A stretch of 5,809 nucleotides of DNA from Bacteroidales bacterium. GTDB lineage: Bacteria > Bacteroidota > Bacteroidia > Bacteroidales > UBA932. Below, one piece after another: positions 1 through 5,809 of this stretch. The notes below the pieces were generated by a model. The model was not told the DNA's origin and ran no database searches. It saw nothing but the letters and a program-made list of their open reading frames with translations. The translations under genes and the position numbers were made by a program. The stretch is taken from the NCBI GenBank assembly GCA_004552115.1, contig SFPH01000233.1, positions 1 through 5,809 of the forward strand, in the 5' to 3' direction. The stretch's first letter is position 1. Each line of letters starts with the position of its first letter.

Positions 1-716
1 CCCAGAAAATAGGCAATCTGCTTTCTCCACCATGGCCAGTCGTGTGAGACATCCCAGCCCCAGTAGTCGGTCCAATGCGGCACGTTCTTCCGGGACAGGA
101 CGGCGTCGAGGCGGCGGGTCGAGTCAAGAAGGTCAGCTTCCCAGTCGCCCTGGCCCACGCAGCAGATTATTCTTCGTCTGCGGTAAATGTCCAGGTAGTA
201 ATGGTCGTCAGGCATCCAGGTGAGGAAGTCGAGAGGGGAGTTGTTGTACACCAGCTCGTCGCAGTAGTCGCCGAAGAAAAAGCTGGCGTGATACAGACCG
301 CTCAGGGAGATGAGTGTGTCGAATATGTCAGGCCGGCGGAAGAAGAAGTTGCCGGCGTGGTATCCGCCCATCGAACAGCCTGTGGTCATGAATGTCTCGC
401 CGTCCCTGCGCTGTTCGGGAATTACCTCGTCAATGACGTGATGGAACCACCTCTCATGCTGTTCAATTCTCCATCTCGGATCTCCGCCTGCATTGCTCCA
501 GGTCTCACCGTCGATGCTGTCCACGCAGATCAGACGTATTTTACCGGACTCGATGTAATCGGCGATGCTGTCCACCATGCCCATGTTCTCGTAGTCGAAA
601 AACCTTCCGTTCTGCGAAGGAAACACCAGGACGGCCTTGCCTTTGTCCCCATAGGTCTTGTATTCCATGTCCCGGCCAAGTGCCGGGCTGTATCGCTTTA
701 CATAATTCGTCAGCAT
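1..716 (-). CDS. Alpha/beta-hydrolase esterase, 3' end cut by window edge
   Basis: The frame from the ATG at 716 reads 238 residues to the left edge without a stop, so only the last few residues are probably missing. It resembles the cytosolic esterase family PF00756/COG4947. The nucleophile elbow is GCSMGG (Ser at about residue 115). Candidate partners are Asp191 in VGQGDWE and His225 in WDVSHDWPWW. An aromatic-rich stretch (SGLYHASFFFGDY) follows the nucleophile. No signal peptide or membrane segment is visible, so it should act in the cytoplasm. The start is the only good one: four codons upstream in the same frame lies the TAG stop of the ATP-grasp gene. The bases before the ATG show no Shine-Dalgarno match. 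It is almost certainly co-transcribed with the ATP-grasp gene. The substrate is unknown; an ester, thioester or amide made by the neighbouring ligase is an inference. The fold call is firm, the substrate is not. Confidence 0.88.
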   Translation of the reverse strand, partial: MLTNYVKRYSPALGRDMEYKTYGDKGKAVLVFPSQNGRFFDYENMGMVDSIADYIESGKIRLICVDSIDGETWSNAGGDPRWRIEQHERWFHHVIDEVIPEQRRDGETFMTTGCSMGGYHAGNFFFRRPDIFDTLISLSGLYHASFFFGDYCDELVYNNSPLDFLTWMPDDHYYLDIYRRRRIICCVGQGDWEADLLDSTRRLDAVLSRKNVPHWTDYWGWDVSHDWPWWRKQIAYFL

Positions 717-728
717 AGCGGAGCCGTT

Positions 729-1937
729 CTACTGTATTTTTTCGTGGACGAAGCGGATGAATTCGTCTTTCTCCTCCTCGGTCTTCAGCCTCACAGTGTA
801 CATCTGGTTGCCCATTGCCCCGGACAGTATGTCCGGCATCCTTTCGCACATCACCATTGCCTCGCCATACTTTCCGAGTATTTCCCCATGGCTGTGTACG
901 TACCTGTAAATATCTCTCCTTGAGGCAAATACGCAGTAGTATTCATCCCGCTCGCCAGGTGCTGCCGCAAGGTCGGACCTGCCGAATGCCACCATGTCCG
1001 CCCAGATCCTGTAGACATCGGTAGAGTGGGCGTAATTGATCATATCCGGAGTATATCCGCCGGCAGGCCGCATATTTACCTCCAGGGCTACGAAATCTCC
1101 GGCCTCGCCGAGATTCTTCCTTGGCCTGTCGAGTCTGAAATACTCCAGATGCACAAAACGGTTCGTCACCCGGAATGCCTTCACGGTCTTGCGGCCGATG
1201 GCCCGGAGCGCCTCCGGCATCTCCTTGGCCACGTAATAGGAGAGGTCCAGCTTCTTGTTGACAATGTCCATGATGCTTGGCGGCCATACGGTCATCGACT
1301 CGAACAGAGGGTTGCCCTCGCTGTCTATTATGGCATCGTACGAACAGATGTCACCGGTTATGAACTCCTCGATGACATAATCTCCGTCCTGATATGCGTC
1401 AAAGAACGCCTTCAGTTCTTCCTCATTGTGAATCTTATGAGTGCCGCCGGCCCCCACTCCTATATCAGGCTTTGCAATAACGGGGTAGCCGCATAGGCTG
1501 CAGAACCCGATTATCTCAGACAGCCCAGCCTTCATTTTTATCTGTCTTGCGGTCGGGATGCCGTTCTCCATATAAATCCTCTTCATCTCGGACTTTTCCT
1601 TGATGAAGGCAATGCGGTCTGTCTTTATTCCCGTGACGACATTGAAGTCGGTCCTGAGCCTGGCATCCTGTTCGAGCCAGTATTCATTGTTCGACTCTAT
1701 CCAGTCGATTTTCCCGTATTTGTACGACAGGAAGGCTACAGCCTTGAACATCTGCTGATAATCTTCCATATCGTCAACCCGGTAATACTCTGTAAGAGCT
1801 TCCTTGAGATTTGCGTCCAGGGTTTCGTATGGCGCATCTGCGATTCCAAATACGTTGACCCCGTTGCTCTTGAGCCTGCTGCAGAATTCCCAGTATGTAT
1901 GGGGAAACTGCGGGGAGATAAAGATGAAATTCAACAT
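729..1937 (-). CDS. ATP-grasp domain carboxylate ligase, specificity unknown
   Basis: This is a complete 402-residue protein starting at ATG 1937 and ending in TAG. Residues 1-110 form a pre-ATP-grasp Rossmann-like lobe (MLNFIFISPQFP at the N-terminus). The ATP-grasp fold follows: Lys156 in YPVIAKPD with the glycine-rich loop GVGAGG at 160-165, the adenine-side acidic pair Glu190-Glu191 in VIEEFITG, and the metal site Glu286, Asn288 and Arg290 in ALEVNMRPAGG. Enzymes of this fold activate a carboxylate as acyl phosphate and join it to an amine or other nucleophile; they include biotin carboxylase and D-Ala-D-Ala ligase. It has no biotin-carboxylase C-terminal domain and is too long for a D-Ala ligase, so I name no substrate. 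It lies 19 bases after lpxK and 12 bases before the esterase, in the esterase's own frame. Unlike three neighbouring genes, it shows no internal gap. Confidence 0.9.
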   Translation of the reverse strand: MLNFIFISPQFPHTYWEFCSRLKSNGVNVFGIADAPYETLDANLKEALTEYYRVDDMEDYQQMFKAVAFLSYKYGKIDWIESNNEYWLEQDARLRTDFNVVTGIKTDRIAFIKEKSEMKRIYMENGIPTARQIKMKAGLSEIIGFCSLCGYPVIAKPDIGVGAGGTHKIHNEEELKAFFDAYQDGDYVIEEFITGDICSYDAIIDSEGNPLFESMTVWPPSIMDIVNKKLDLSYYVAKEMPEALRAIGRKTVKAFRVTNRFVHLEYFRLDRPRKNLGEAGDFVALEVNMRPAGGYTPDMINYAHSTDVYRIWADMVAFGRSDLAAAPGERDEYYCVFASRRDIYRYVHSHGEILGKYGEAMVMCERMPDILSGAMGNQMYTVRLKTEEEKDEFIRFVHEKIQ

Positions 1938-1956
1938 TACTAAAGATGTGTGCGGA

Positions 1957-3068
1957 CTATTTTCCGAATTCTCTCAATGCACCCAGAAGGGTCTCGTTGA
2001 AGACATCCTTCTCGTGGTCGGAGAGGAAATCCACCTGTATCGGGATCTGGAACATCCTGTTCTTGAGAGTGTCGTCGATTTTCCTGCAGCCGCGGAGACG
2101 CTGGCTGTCCTTCTCGGTGGTACCTATGACGGCCGTGGACCATCTGCGGGTAGCCTGACGGATACGCTTTATGTCCAGGCCGGTGAAATTGTGATGGTCT
2201 GAGAACTTGAAATGCTTGACAATGCAGTAGGAATCGCTCAGATATCTCTTGAGAGGAGTGTCCGATGCTATGCCGGATACAAGGATGAGATTCTTCGAAT
2301 ATAGATAATGCTTGTCATTTACCGGGAACACCGGCTCGAGAGGGCAGTAGTCGATGGTGGTGAAAAGCACTGTCATCTTCTTGCCGAGGGGATCGACTCC
2401 CTGACATGATTCAGGGTCGAAATTCATGATGCCCAATGACTTGGCCCAGGTAATCTTCTCCCAGTCATCCATGAATACCGGGCATTTGGTGACAATGAGT
2501 CGCGGAGCCTTCCGAACGGAAGCAGATGGTCCTTGCTCACGGGCCTGTTGTAGTCCACCAGCACAATGTTGAAGAACGCCTCGAGCGAGCGGTACTGGAA
2601 TGCGTCGTCAAGCACAACGATTTCAGCCCTCTTCATATCCTTGTGGACACATTTCCTGGCGGCCTTTGATGTGGCCAGCTTCTCGGGATGCAGGAGGAAA
2701 TCGCAGCCTTCCACCCTTGTCCGGTCAACAGCCACCGTCACTTCCGGGAACTTGTTCTTGATCTGCAGAGGCTCGTCACCGGCGAAAGTGGCGCTGTCGT
2801 CCGCAAGAACCTGCTGAAACCCGCTGCTTGTCCTCTTGTGTCCCCTGGAGAGAACGGCGATGTGCTTGTCTCTCCAGTCTGCGCTTGATAGCAAAGTCCT
2901 GACAATCATCTCCGTATGCGGAGTCTTTCCAGTGCCTCCGGCAGTGATGTTGCCGATGCAGATGGTCGGGACTTCGCATTTTTGGACCTTGAAGATGCCG
3001 CGGTTATATAACGCATGCCTCAATTTCAAGGTCCAATAATATGGTGCTAGAAGTACTTTGTCAAGCAT
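1957..3068 (-). pseudogene. lpxK: Tetraacyldisaccharide 4'-kinase, frame broken mid-gene
   Basis: LpxK phosphorylates the 4' position of the lipid A disaccharide at the inner membrane. The N-terminal frame runs from ATG 3068 and carries a hydrophobic/amphipathic start (LLAPYYWTLKLRHALYNRG), the P-loop GGTGKTP at residues 44-50, SRGHKR at 74-79, GDEP at 97-100 and DDAFQYR at 154-160. It reaches LLPFGRLRD (182-190), then turns into unrelated residues and stops near 2424. The family sequence resumes in another frame at about 2502 with RLIVTKCP, then SDHHNF (catalytic His region) and TTEKDSQRL, ending in TAG at 1957. The frames differ so that 3n+1 bases are missing; I estimate about 31, as the stretch normally joining GRLRE to the VTKCP strand is absent. 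ATG 3068 is preferred over TTG 3086 because it matches the usual N-terminus and TTG lies beside the promoter box. Identity is firm; whether the break is biological is open. Confidence 0.87.
2497..2512 (-). other. Frame-break junction in lpxK
   Basis: The same bases read GRLRD in the upstream LpxK frame and KAPRLI in the downstream one, and both readings fit the family. This is expected if one of two short direct repeats and the DNA between them were lost. There is no homopolymer or slippery heptamer here, and conserved residues are absent rather than merely out of frame. Confidence 0.6.
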
Positions 3069-3074
3069 AGTGCG

Positions 3075-3082
3075 CAAAGATA
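3075..3082 (-). promoter_or_regulatory. Putative Bacteroidetes -7 box for lpxK operon
   Basis: Reading the minus strand, TATCTTTG (followed by C) exactly matches the Bacteroidetes primary sigma-factor -7 consensus TAnnTTTG. No good -33 TTTG is present at the usual distance; TTTC lies about 20 bases upstream. The box sits only six bases before ATG 3068, so a transcript starting from it would have almost no leader. It would drive lpxK, the ATP-grasp gene and the esterase. The match is exact, but its use is inferred. Confidence 0.5.
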
Positions 3083-3087
3083 GCAAT

Positions 3088-3107
3088 ATTTCTCACAATA
3101 GAGAAAT
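3088..3107. repeat. Short inverted repeat between dusB end and lpxK start
   Basis: ATTTCTC and GAGAAAT form seven-base arms around a six-base loop (ACAATA). The outer bases CAAT/TTG can extend the stem across a small bulge. The repeat lies 20 bases past the dusB stop and just upstream of the lpxK -7 box. It could be a weak terminator for dusB or an operator covering the -35/-33 region of lpxK. The stem is AT-rich and lacks a proper T-run, so neither role is certain. Confidence 0.4.
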
Positions 3108-3127
3108 TGTTTTAGGCAGAATTATCT

Positions 3128-4093
3128 TTAAAGTCCGTAAACACTTGATGATTGGGTGAGGCTGCAGTCGCCCCACCTTACGGCGATCTCGTCCAGAATC
3201 ATGGCCAGGGCGTCGGCCGAAGGCTCCGTCACAAGCCGCATCCGGGTTTCCTTGAAGTCGGGCAGGCCCTTGAAGTAGCAGGAAAGATGGCGGCGCATCT
3301 CCAATACGCCGATCACGGGGCCCTTCAGCGCGGTTGACAGGGAGAGATGCCATTTTGCAAGGTCCACCCTCTCCCTCACTGACATAGGCGGAAGCAGCTC
3401 TCCCGTGTCGAGATAATGCCTTATCTCCCGGAAAATCCATGGATGCCCGAACGATGCCCGGCCTATCATTATGCCGTCAACTCCGTATCTGTCAAATGCT
3501 TCCCGAGCCTTTTCCGGAGAATTGATGTCCCCGTTGCCGATGATTGGAATATGCATCCTCGGATTGTTCTTTACCTCACCTATAAGAGTCCAGTCTGCCT
3601 CGCCCTTGTACATCTGGCACCTGGTCCTTCCGTGTATGGTAAGTGCCTGAATGCCGGTATCCTGAAGTCTTTCTGCCAGATCCACTATGATTTTCGAGTC
3701 CTCGTCCCAGCCGAGACGGGTCTTTACGGTCACCGGCTTCTTCACGGCGTCCACTATCATTTTCGTGATCATCACCATCTTGTCCGGCTCCCTCATCATC
3801 CCCGAGCCGGCTCCGCGTCCTGCAATCTTGCTCACCGGACAGCCGAAGTTGATGTCAATCAGATCGCAGCCGTGGCCCCCGGCTATTTCAGCGGCGGATT
3901 CCGCCATCCTGGCAGCCTCCACCATCGAATCCGGATCGGCATCCCGGATGAGGCCGTCGGAAGGAATGAACTCCGTATAGACCATGTCTGCGCCGTATTT
4001 TTTGCAGACTATCCTGAAAGAGGCATCGGTCACATCCTCCATCGGAGCGAGAAGAACCGGCCTGTCTCCAAGGTCAATATTTCCTATTTTCAT
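3128..4093 (-). CDS. dusB: tRNA-dihydrouridine synthase DusB, with internal gap
   Basis: Dus enzymes use FMN and NADPH to reduce specific uridines in tRNA to dihydrouridine. This 321-residue frame starts at ATG 4093 (MKIGNIDLG) and ends in TAA. Visible motifs are the FMN-binding strand LLAPMEDVTD (14-23), the catalytic Cys85 in DINFGCPVSK, Lys124 in VTVKTRLGW, His154 in TIHGRTR, IGNGDI (185-190) and GRASFGHPW (211-219). However, LIRDA (49-53) runs directly into DPDSMVEAARMAE. Relatives have roughly 22-25 residues between these, including a strand with the pattern RPxxIQIxG whose Gln contacts FMN. The gap is in frame, so the protein is translatable but probably misfolded or inactive. A C-terminal tail of about 12 residues (ending SSVYGL) extends past the usual end. 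The gene faces away from pfkA and shares its control region. Confidence 0.9.
   Translation of the reverse strand: MKIGNIDLGDRPVLLAPMEDVTDASFRIVCKKYGADMVYTEFIPSDGLIRDADPDSMVEAARMAESAAEIAGGHGCDLIDINFGCPVSKIAGRGAGSGMMREPDKMVMITKMIVDAVKKPVTVKTRLGWDEDSKIIVDLAERLQDTGIQALTIHGRTRCQMYKGEADWTLIGEVKNNPRMHIPIIGNGDINSPEKAREAFDRYGVDGIMIGRASFGHPWIFREIRHYLDTGELLPPMSVRERVDLAKWHLSLSTALKGPVIGVLEMRRHLSCYFKGLPDFKETRMRLVTEPSADALAMILDEIAVRWGDCSLTQSSSVYGL
3932..3943 (-). other. In-frame gap junction in dusB
   Basis: The codons for D-A-D-P join two family segments that are normally about two dozen residues apart. GCCGAT fits both the end of the upstream motif (LIRDAD/E) and the start of the downstream one (GADPDSM), so it could be the surviving copy of a short direct repeat. 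The loss is a multiple of three, so no frameshift marks it. Confidence 0.5.
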
Positions 4094-4111
4094 TTATATT
4101 GTTCTCCACGA

Positions 4112-4149
4112 TTGCAAAAGGAATTTCCAATTTTTTTATCTTTGCAAAA
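4112..4149. repeat. Direct repeat TTGCAAAA, 30-base period
   Basis: TTGCAAAA occurs at 4112-4119 and again at 4142-4149. The 30-base spacing is close to three helical turns. The second copy overlaps both -7 boxes of the divergent promoters, so a protein bound to the two copies could act as an operator there. The region is AT-rich and chance is a real alternative. Confidence 0.3.
4137..4144 (+). promoter_or_regulatory. Putative -7 box for pfkA
   Basis: TATCTTTG (followed by C) matches the Bacteroidetes TAnnTTTG -7 consensus. An ATTG 22 bases upstream, at 4111-4114, could serve as a -33 element, slightly further away than usual. Transcription would begin near 4150 and give a leader of about 50 bases before ATG 4202. 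A GAGG at 4183-4186 is too distant (15 bases) to be a convincing Shine-Dalgarno site. Confidence 0.6.
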
Positions 4150-4152
4150 ATA
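4145..4152 (-). promoter_or_regulatory. Putative -7 box for dusB
   Basis: Read on the minus strand this is TATTTTTG, matching TAnnTTTG. It abuts the pfkA box head-on, with no base between them. The T-rich stretch about 20 bases upstream (4173-4176) is only a loose -33 match. Transcription would begin near 4138, giving dusB a leader of about 45 bases. Confidence 0.5.
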
Positions 4153-4201
4153 ATCATTCGGTCAAGAATATAAAAATTGACAGAGGAAAACAAAATTTGA
4201 T

Positions 4202-5147
4202 ATGGGAAAACAAATCAAGACGGTCGGTGTCCTCACATCGGGAGGCGACGCACCGGGAATGAATGCATGCATCAGGGCCATCACCAGGACGGCCATCTAT
4301 AACGGAATGAAAGTGATGGGCATCTATCGCGGATATGAGGGACTCATCAACGGTGAAATCAAGGAGTTCACCTCCGAGAGCGTAAGCAATACCATCCAGA
4401 GGGGTGGCACAATCCTCAAGACAGCGAGGAGCATGGAGTTTATGACTCCGGAGGGAATGCAGAAGGCCTACGACAATCTCGTCAAGTTCGGTATTGATGC
4501 ATTGATTGTCATAGGAGGTAACGGCTCTCTCACAGGAGCGCAGAAACTCGCCCGGGAATATGACTATCCTGTCATCGGCCTTCCGGGCACCATTGACAAT
4601 GATCTCTACGGCACTGACTCCACTATCGGATATGACACCGCCCTCAATACCATAGTTGACTGCGTGGACAAGATCCGCGACACGGCCACTTCCCACGACC
4701 GCATCTTCTTTGTCGAGGTAATGGGCAGGGATGCCGGCTTCCTGGCACAGAACAGTGCCATCGCTGCCGGTGCCGAGGCTGCCATCATCCCTGAGGACCA
4801 GACGGATGTGGAGCAAGAACAGCAGTATCGTGATTGTTTCCGAGAGCAAGAAGGACGGCGGCGCGATGTATTACGCTGACCGCGTCCGCAAGGAATATCC
4901 GCAGTATGACGTGAGGGTGACCATCCTCGGCCATCTCCAGAGGGGAGGTACCCCTACCGCCTGCGACAGGATTCTTGCCAGCCGTCTCGGCCACGCCAGC
5001 ATCGAGGCGCTCAAGGAGGGACAGCGCAATGTGATGGTGGGTATCCACAATGACCAGATTGTCTATGTTCCGATCGACAGGGCAATCAAGAAGGACAAGC
5101 CTATCGACAAGGAACTTATTGACGTGCTGGGAGTGCTTTCGATATAG
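4202..5147 (+). pseudogene. pfkA: 6-phosphofructokinase, frame broken at about 4810
   Basis: PfkA phosphorylates fructose 6-phosphate in the committed step of glycolysis. From ATG 4202 the frame carries [11 protein letters not shown] (11-21), GGNGSLTGA (105-113), [12 protein letters not shown] with the catalytic Asp132, TSHDRI (163-168) and MGRDAG (174-179). It follows the family to [11 protein letters not shown] (residue 205), then goes off-frame and stops at 4879. The rest resumes one frame over at about 4809 with [13 protein letters not shown], followed by [10 protein letters not shown] (fructose 6-phosphate site) and ends VLGVLSI with TAG at 5147. The frame offset means 3n+2 bases are missing. 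The gene is 946 bases; adding 38 gives 984, exactly the 327-residue length I recall for Bacteroides PfkA. The lost part is the helix near the allosteric effector site. Position 107 is Asn where most ATP-dependent enzymes have the metal-binding Asp (GGDGS). Confidence 0.9.
4809..4816 (+). other. Frame-break junction in pfkA
   Basis: TGGAGCAA reads as the end of DVEQ in the upstream frame and as W-S-K in the downstream frame, both plausible for PfkA. About a dozen residues that normally lie between them are absent. There is no homopolymer or recognisable frameshift site, so a small deletion explains it better than a sequencing slip or programmed frameshifting. Confidence 0.6.
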
Positions 5148-5151
5148 AAAT

Positions 5152-5809
5152 TCATAACTCCACCCACTTGACCGCCGGGTCCCTTTTCCACCAGGTAATC
5201 TGCTTCTTGGCATAATGCCTGGTGTTTCTCTGGATAAGCCGGATGGCCTCGTCAAGTGGAATGTTGCCGTCCAGGCAGTCGAAGATTTCCCTGTAGCCCA
5301 CAGTGCGGAGGGCGGGGAGGTCCCGGAATCCGCTCAGCGATCGAACCTCGTCCACCAGACCGTCGTCCATCATTTTCAGTACCCTCCGGTCGATGCGGTC
5401 GTAGAGCTCTTCCCTGGGCCTTGTCAGGCAGATCTTCTCAATGTCAAAAGAACGGGGCTTTGGTTCAGTGAGCCTGAAGGAAACGAACGGCTTTCCGGTC
5501 TGGAGAAATACCTCCAGGGCCCGGACCACGCGGTGACCGTTCCGGATGTCTATGGAGGCCCAGCTCACCGGGTCGAGACGCTTCAGTTCCTCTGCCAGTG
5601 ACTCCACGCCCTCTTCCGCGAGCCTTGCCGTGAGCTCCGCCCTCCTGACCGGGTCGGCATCCGGGAGAGCATCCAGGCCATTGCAGATGGCATTTACGTA
5701 AAATCCTGAACCTCCGGACATTACAAGCACTTCGTGTCCTTCGCTGAAAAGGCTTTCTATCAGGGGAACAGCTTCGATTTCATAATCTCCGGCGGTATAA
5801 TTCTCCGTC
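5152..5809 (-). CDS. miaA: tRNA dimethylallyltransferase, 5' end beyond window
   Basis: MiaA transfers a dimethylallyl group to N6 of A37 in tRNAs that read UNN codons. The visible frame gives 218 residues and ends in TGA. The family is usually about 300 residues, so the P-loop and roughly the first 80 residues lie off the right edge. Motifs in order are MSGGSGFY (near 5721-5698), ALPDADPVRR, NGHRVVRALEV (5541-5509), LTRPREELYDRI, the conserved GYREI (5298-5284) and the C-terminal TRHYAKKQITWWKRD (5223-5179). The order and spacing look normal, with no gap like those in the neighbouring genes. It converges on pfkA with only four bases between stops. dusB, also a tRNA-modifying gene, lies nearby but on the far side of pfkA, so shared transcription is unlikely. 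Confidence 0.95.
   Translation of the reverse strand, partial: TENYTAGDYEIEAVPLIESLFSEGHEVLVMSGGSGFYVNAICNGLDALPDADPVRRAELTARLAEEGVESLAEELKRLDPVSWASIDIRNGHRVVRALEVFLQTGKPFVSFRLTEPKPRSFDIEKICLTRPREELYDRIDRRVLKMMDDGLVDEVRSLSGFRDLPALRTVGYREIFDCLDGNIPLDEAIRLIQRNTRHYAKKQITWWKRDPAVKWVEL

Noticed and set aside
75..923. Long open plus-strand frame of 282 codons
   Set aside because: It is antisense to the esterase and the end of the ATP-grasp gene, both of which have clear catalytic motifs. Its translation shows no recognisable domain.
729..1959. TAG recoded as an amino acid (three genes here end in TAG)
   Set aside because: Each TAG sits at the natural family C-terminus, and reading through the lpxK TAG leads out of frame with the next gene.
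2424..2520. Programmed ribosomal frameshifting in lpxK
   Set aside because: No slippery heptamer lies near the junction, and a frame change alone would not restore the roughly ten conserved residues that are absent.
3069..3086. TTG at 3086 as the lpxK start
   Set aside because: It lies beside the -7 box and adds six residues not typical of the family; ATG 3068 gives the expected N-terminus.
3416..4153. Open plus-strand frame of 245 codons opposite dusB
   Set aside because: DusB motifs on the minus strand explain this region. The antisense product is low-complexity, rich in His and Pro, and resembles no family.
4161..4181. GTCAA...TTGAC inverted repeat in the pfkA leader
   Set aside because: The arms are only five bases with an 11-base AT-rich spacer, well within chance for this composition.
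4154..4849. Open minus-strand frame of 231 codons opposite pfkA
   Set aside because: It is a shadow of a well-conserved PfkA sequence on the plus strand.
4800..4879. Programmed frameshift or single-base sequencing error in pfkA
   Set aside because: There is no homopolymer, no shift-prone codon next to a stop, and about a dozen family residues are missing rather than shifted.

Overview
The window looks like a chromosomal segment of a Bacteroidales bacterium, with housekeeping genes on both strands. Three things point there. The proteins match what I know of Bacteroidales families: DusB beginning MKIGNIDLG, a PfkA ending in LSI, and a lipid A kinase. Promoter-like boxes fit the Bacteroidetes form TAnnTTTG. 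Shine-Dalgarno sequences are weak or absent. Coding DNA appears moderately GC-rich by eye, which would suit a Rikenellaceae/Alistipes-like lineage better than Bacteroides itself, but I cannot settle the genus.

Layout from left to right. On the minus strand, read from about 3068 down to the left edge, lie lpxK, then an ATP-grasp ligase, then an esterase cut by the window edge. They are 19 and 12 bases apart and look like one operon. Upstream of lpxK, also on the minus strand, is dusB (3128-4093). A 108-base divergent region separates dusB from pfkA (plus strand, 4202-5147). pfkA ends only 4 bases from the end of miaA, which runs on the minus strand and leaves the window at its 5' end. No intergenic stretch exceeds about 110 bases, and I see no RNA gene, mobile element or CRISPR array.

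The main oddity is that three adjacent genes each lack a short internal piece. lpxK and pfkA are thrown out of frame. dusB stays in frame but lacks the segment that normally contains an FMN-contacting strand. The flanking ATP-grasp, esterase and miaA sequences look intact. At each junction a short run of bases fits both the upstream and the downstream family sequence, which is what loss between short direct repeats would leave. This may be genuine gene decay or an artefact of amplification or assembly; the sequence alone cannot decide.

In function, lpxK belongs to lipid A synthesis, dusB and miaA modify tRNA, and pfkA commits sugar to glycolysis. The ATP-grasp and esterase genes form a tight pair of unknown product, sharing one reading frame with a single TAG and four codons between them. 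In the dusB/pfkA region two promoter-like -7 boxes abut face to face as a near-perfect 16-base palindrome, suggesting that the two divergent genes cannot fire at once.
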